DNA of 64,000 nt, taken from the NCBI RefSeq assembly GCF_900167955.1, contig NZ_FUYK01000009.1, positions 1 to 64,000 on the forward strand. The letters run 5' to 3'. Shown piece after piece: positions 62,181-64,000 of the stretch. The notes under the pieces were generated by a model that saw only the letters and a list, made by a program, of their open reading frames with translations, searched no databases and had not been told where the DNA came from. This stretch comes from Candidatus Nitrosotalea bavarica (lineage in GTDB: Archaea; Thermoproteota; Nitrososphaeria; Nitrososphaerales; Nitrosopumilaceae). Each line of letters opens with the position of its first letter. Position 1 is the stretch's first letter. A program made the position numbers and the translations under genes.

Positions 62181-62789
62181 TGGAATCAAATTTGAAGAGA
62201 TAACAAGTTTGCTTGAATCGCTAGGCATGCTCATTACAATACCATCTACTCCATATTCAAGAAGAATTTTCTTGCTGTTTTTTGTTTCAATCAGACGCTT
62301 ACCTGTAGGTGACAAGATCCATCCCTCTTCCTTTTTGAATCTAACCATGCTTGCAACAACAAGGTAAGATTTAGTGATCTTTGCTATACTTGTAAGTAAC
62401 ATAATGATAGACATGATAGCTTTTCCAATGTTCTTTTTCCGATTTAAGATATTAAAAAGTCCGTTAAGTGAATCTATAATGATTATAGTCTGTGATAGAC
62501 TTGCTTTGACTAGGATCTCTTTGAGTATTTGATGTAAAGTTTCAGTAGTAGGTTGAAACAAAGTTACATTTTTTTGTGTAGGGAGTATTCCAGAGACTAC
62601 GTATCCGCTATATAGTAGATCAAGATCCAAGTACAAGACTTCAAGTTTTGTATTTTGAACTAACTTGGAGATAAATCCTGCCTTCAAAAATGGATCAGCG
62701 TAAAATACAGAATTAATAAGGTCCTGTTCTAGTATTGTTTGCAAATTTAATTTAGATGAGTCCAAGTCACCATTAGGATTTTTAAACAA
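62172..62789 (-). CDS. RecA-superfamily-like protein without a P-loop
   Basis: The 205-residue product has a Walker B-like strand (TIIIIDSLNGLF) and RecA/KaiC-type core (KSYLVVASMVR). The expected Walker A position reads SVFYADPFLKAGF with no GK[ST]. It may bind partners rather than hydrolyse ATP. TTG 62789 is preferred because TTATATTA (62811-62818) lies 22-29 bp upstream; ATG 62849 overlaps the divergent gene. Confidence 0.6.
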   Translation of the reverse strand: MFKNPNGDLDSSKLNLQTILEQDLINSVFYADPFLKAGFISKLVQNTKLEVLYLDLDLLYSGYVVSGILPTQKNVTLFQPTTETLHQILKEILVKASLSQTIIIIDSLNGLFNILNRKKNIGKAIMSIIMLLTSIAKITKSYLVVASMVRFKKEEGWILSPTGKRLIETKNSKKILLEYGVDGIVMSMPSDSSKLVISSNLIPLV

Positions 62790-62818
62790 TACAAAGACTA
62801 GTAGATTGTAATATAATA

Positions 62819-63961
62819 ATGAATTTAGATTATTCCCAAGATTTTCCATACAAAGAGAAAATCTATCTCAATAATGCTTCTACTTCTAGAATGCCAAGAT
62901 CAAGCATATCAGCAATGAGTGATTTTCTAGTAAAGTATAATGAACTTGGTCCTGACTCAGCGGCTTCTGATAATTATGTAAGAGAAAGACTGACTAATTT
63001 GCGTAAGGAAATTTCAGAATTAATCAAATGTAGGCCAGAGGAAGTAATACTTACCCAGAGTGTAACTGATGGAATAAACTTTGTAGCAAATGGATTGAAA
63101 ATGAATTCAAACTCCAATATTGTGATACGTGGATCGACTCATGAACACCCAGCTAATCATTATCCATGGGTAAGAGTAGGCCAGAGAGTTGAGTTAAGAA
63201 ATCTTCACGCAGATGAAACAGGTTACTTTGAACTTGATTCATTTAAGAATACAATAGATGAAAGAACAGGACTTGTTGCATTAAGTCATGCATTGTTTAA
63301 CACTGGTGCAATACTTCCAGTTGAAGAGATTGGTAAGATCCTTTCAGAGAAGAACATACCATATTTTGTCGATGCAGCACAAACTGTAGGATGTATTAGT
63401 GATGTAGATGTAAATAAAATAAAATGTAATTTCATGTCCTTTAATGGATCCAAGTGGTTATGTGGTCCAATGGGAATGGGAGTCTTCTTTTGTAGAAGAG
63501 ATTCAGGTGAACTTATAGAACCACTTCAGGTAGGTGGAGAATCTGCAATCTTTCATGAAAATAAGATCGTGTATAAAGAAATGCCTGCTAGATTTCAGGC
63601 AGGTTTTCGTAACTGGTCAGGTGTTGCATGTCTTGAAGCATCACTAAGTTATTTGAAAAAAATAGGAATGAAAACCATTAGAGAAAGAAACATCATGCTT
63701 GCTAATCTATTACGTGAGGAGATTTCCAAAATTAATGGTATAACTCTGTATGGACCAGAGAAGGAGGAAAAACGGACAAGCATAGTCTCATTTTCTATTC
63801 AAGATAAAGATTCCAAGACTTTGGTTGCTAGACTCGAAAAAGAGAACATGATACTTGCGGTAAGAGATATTTTTACTAAAAAGATTGTAAGGGCTTCTCC
63901 CCATTTCTTCAATACAGAATCAGAAATTCAGACCGTAGCTGATGCAATAAAAAGAGGCTAA
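62819..63961 (+). CDS. Class V aminotransferase, cysteine desulfurase-like
   Basis: The 380-residue PLP enzyme opens with IYLNNASTSRMPRSSI and has the Schiff-base lysine in NGSKWLCGPMG, with DAAQTVG. It resembles SufS/isopenicillin-N-epimerase-like enzymes. Whether it releases sulfur from cysteine is not certain; no clear catalytic-loop Cys stands out. It is divergent from the RecA-like gene. Confidence 0.83.
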   Translation: MNLDYSQDFPYKEKIYLNNASTSRMPRSSISAMSDFLVKYNELGPDSAASDNYVRERLTNLRKEISELIKCRPEEVILTQSVTDGINFVANGLKMNSNSNIVIRGSTHEHPANHYPWVRVGQRVELRNLHADETGYFELDSFKNTIDERTGLVALSHALFNTGAILPVEEIGKILSEKNIPYFVDAAQTVGCISDVDVNKIKCNFMSFNGSKWLCGPMGMGVFFCRRDSGELIEPLQVGGESAIFHENKIVYKEMPARFQAGFRNWSGVACLEASLSYLKKIGMKTIRERNIMLANLLREEISKINGITLYGPEKEEKRTSIVSFSIQDKDSKTLVARLEKENMILAVRDIFTKKIVRASPHFFNTESEIQTVADAIKRG

Positions 63962-63962
63962 G

Positions 63963-64000
63963 TTATCTTTCTTGCTCTTCAATTACCATCATAGTCAAAG
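63963..64000 (-). CDS. Partial 3' end of a gene running off the window
   Basis: An open minus-strand frame ending in TMMVIEEQER and TAA lies immediately after the desulfurase-like stop. Only 12 codons are visible, so the identity cannot be judged. Confidence 0.25.
   Translation of the reverse strand, partial: LTMMVIEEQER

Noticed and set aside
1-64000. CRISPR arrays, insertion sequences, integrases, att sites
   Set aside because: No regularly spaced repeats, transposase or recombinase motifs were seen; the tRNA genes have no flanking direct repeats with integrase genes.

Overview
This window looks like chromosomal core DNA of an ammonia-oxidising-type archaeon of the Thaumarchaeota (Nitrososphaerota), most likely Nitrosopumilales-like. 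The DNA is AT-rich and densely coded. Archaeal markers include glycerol-1-phosphate dehydrogenase, archaeal proteasome beta subunit, aCPSF1, PCNA, TFS, RpoL, NadM, SepF, the pantoate kinase route to CoA and an A/V-type ATP synthase. A secreted protein ends in a PEFG-type C-terminal sorting signal, a thaumarchaeal trait. Many starts are TTG or GTG. Many first genes have a TATA box about 26 bp before the start codon, which implies leaderless transcripts. The species is not identified.

Layout. At 0.1-4 kb a PEFG-CTERM protein precedes a metal ABC transporter (permease, ATPase, binding protein) and a divergent NikR regulator. At 4-5.5 kb pyrB and pyrI diverge from a shared promoter. At 5.5-14.1 kb a complete ATP synthase operon is read leftward as K-E-C-F-A-B-D-(41-aa small ORF)-H-I. 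At 14.2-20 kb come rhodanese, conserved unknowns and a nucleotide operon (tmk, HD phosphohydrolase, UMP kinase). At 20-28.6 kb are Hsp20, a UbiB-like kinase, a MacB-like ABC exporter with a secreted partner, a divergent double-HTH Lrp regulator, a Nudix hydrolase and an AbrB/PhoU regulator.

At 28.7-32.4 kb the archaeal CoA operon runs pantoate kinase, phosphopantothenate synthetase, PanB, CoaBC. At 32-43 kb are PepQ, a PP-loop ATPase, SepF, aCPSF1, proteasome beta, G1P dehydrogenase, FKBP, a class V aminotransferase, NadM and RtcA. At 43-52 kb are two tRNAs (one with a probable D-loop intron), BluB, cyclophilin, zinc-ribbon and secreted small proteins, a PfkB kinase, a dUTPase-like protein, and a DegT aminotransferase overlapping an MtrA-like corrinoid-protein homologue. 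At 52-64 kb are TyrRS, an F420-type oxidoreductase with CobJ, aspartate kinase, PCNA-TFS-RpoL, a phosphatase, a 7Fe-type ferredoxin, parvulin, a RecA-fold protein without a P-loop, and a cysteine-desulfurase-like enzyme.

No insertion sequences, CRISPR arrays or prophage genes were seen, and no gene-free stretch exceeds about 300 bp. The most interesting points are: (1) two genes whose homologous N-termini lie upstream of the first ATG, behind a strong Shine-Dalgarno site with only CTG or ATT available; (2) a 41-residue gene between D and H of the ATP synthase operon; (3) an MtrA homologue keeping the corrinoid-ligand histidine, translationally coupled to a sugar-type aminotransferase; (4) a tRNA-Arg with a 17-nt D-loop insertion; (5) repeated TGATAT motifs between the Lrp regulator and the MacB-like exporter.
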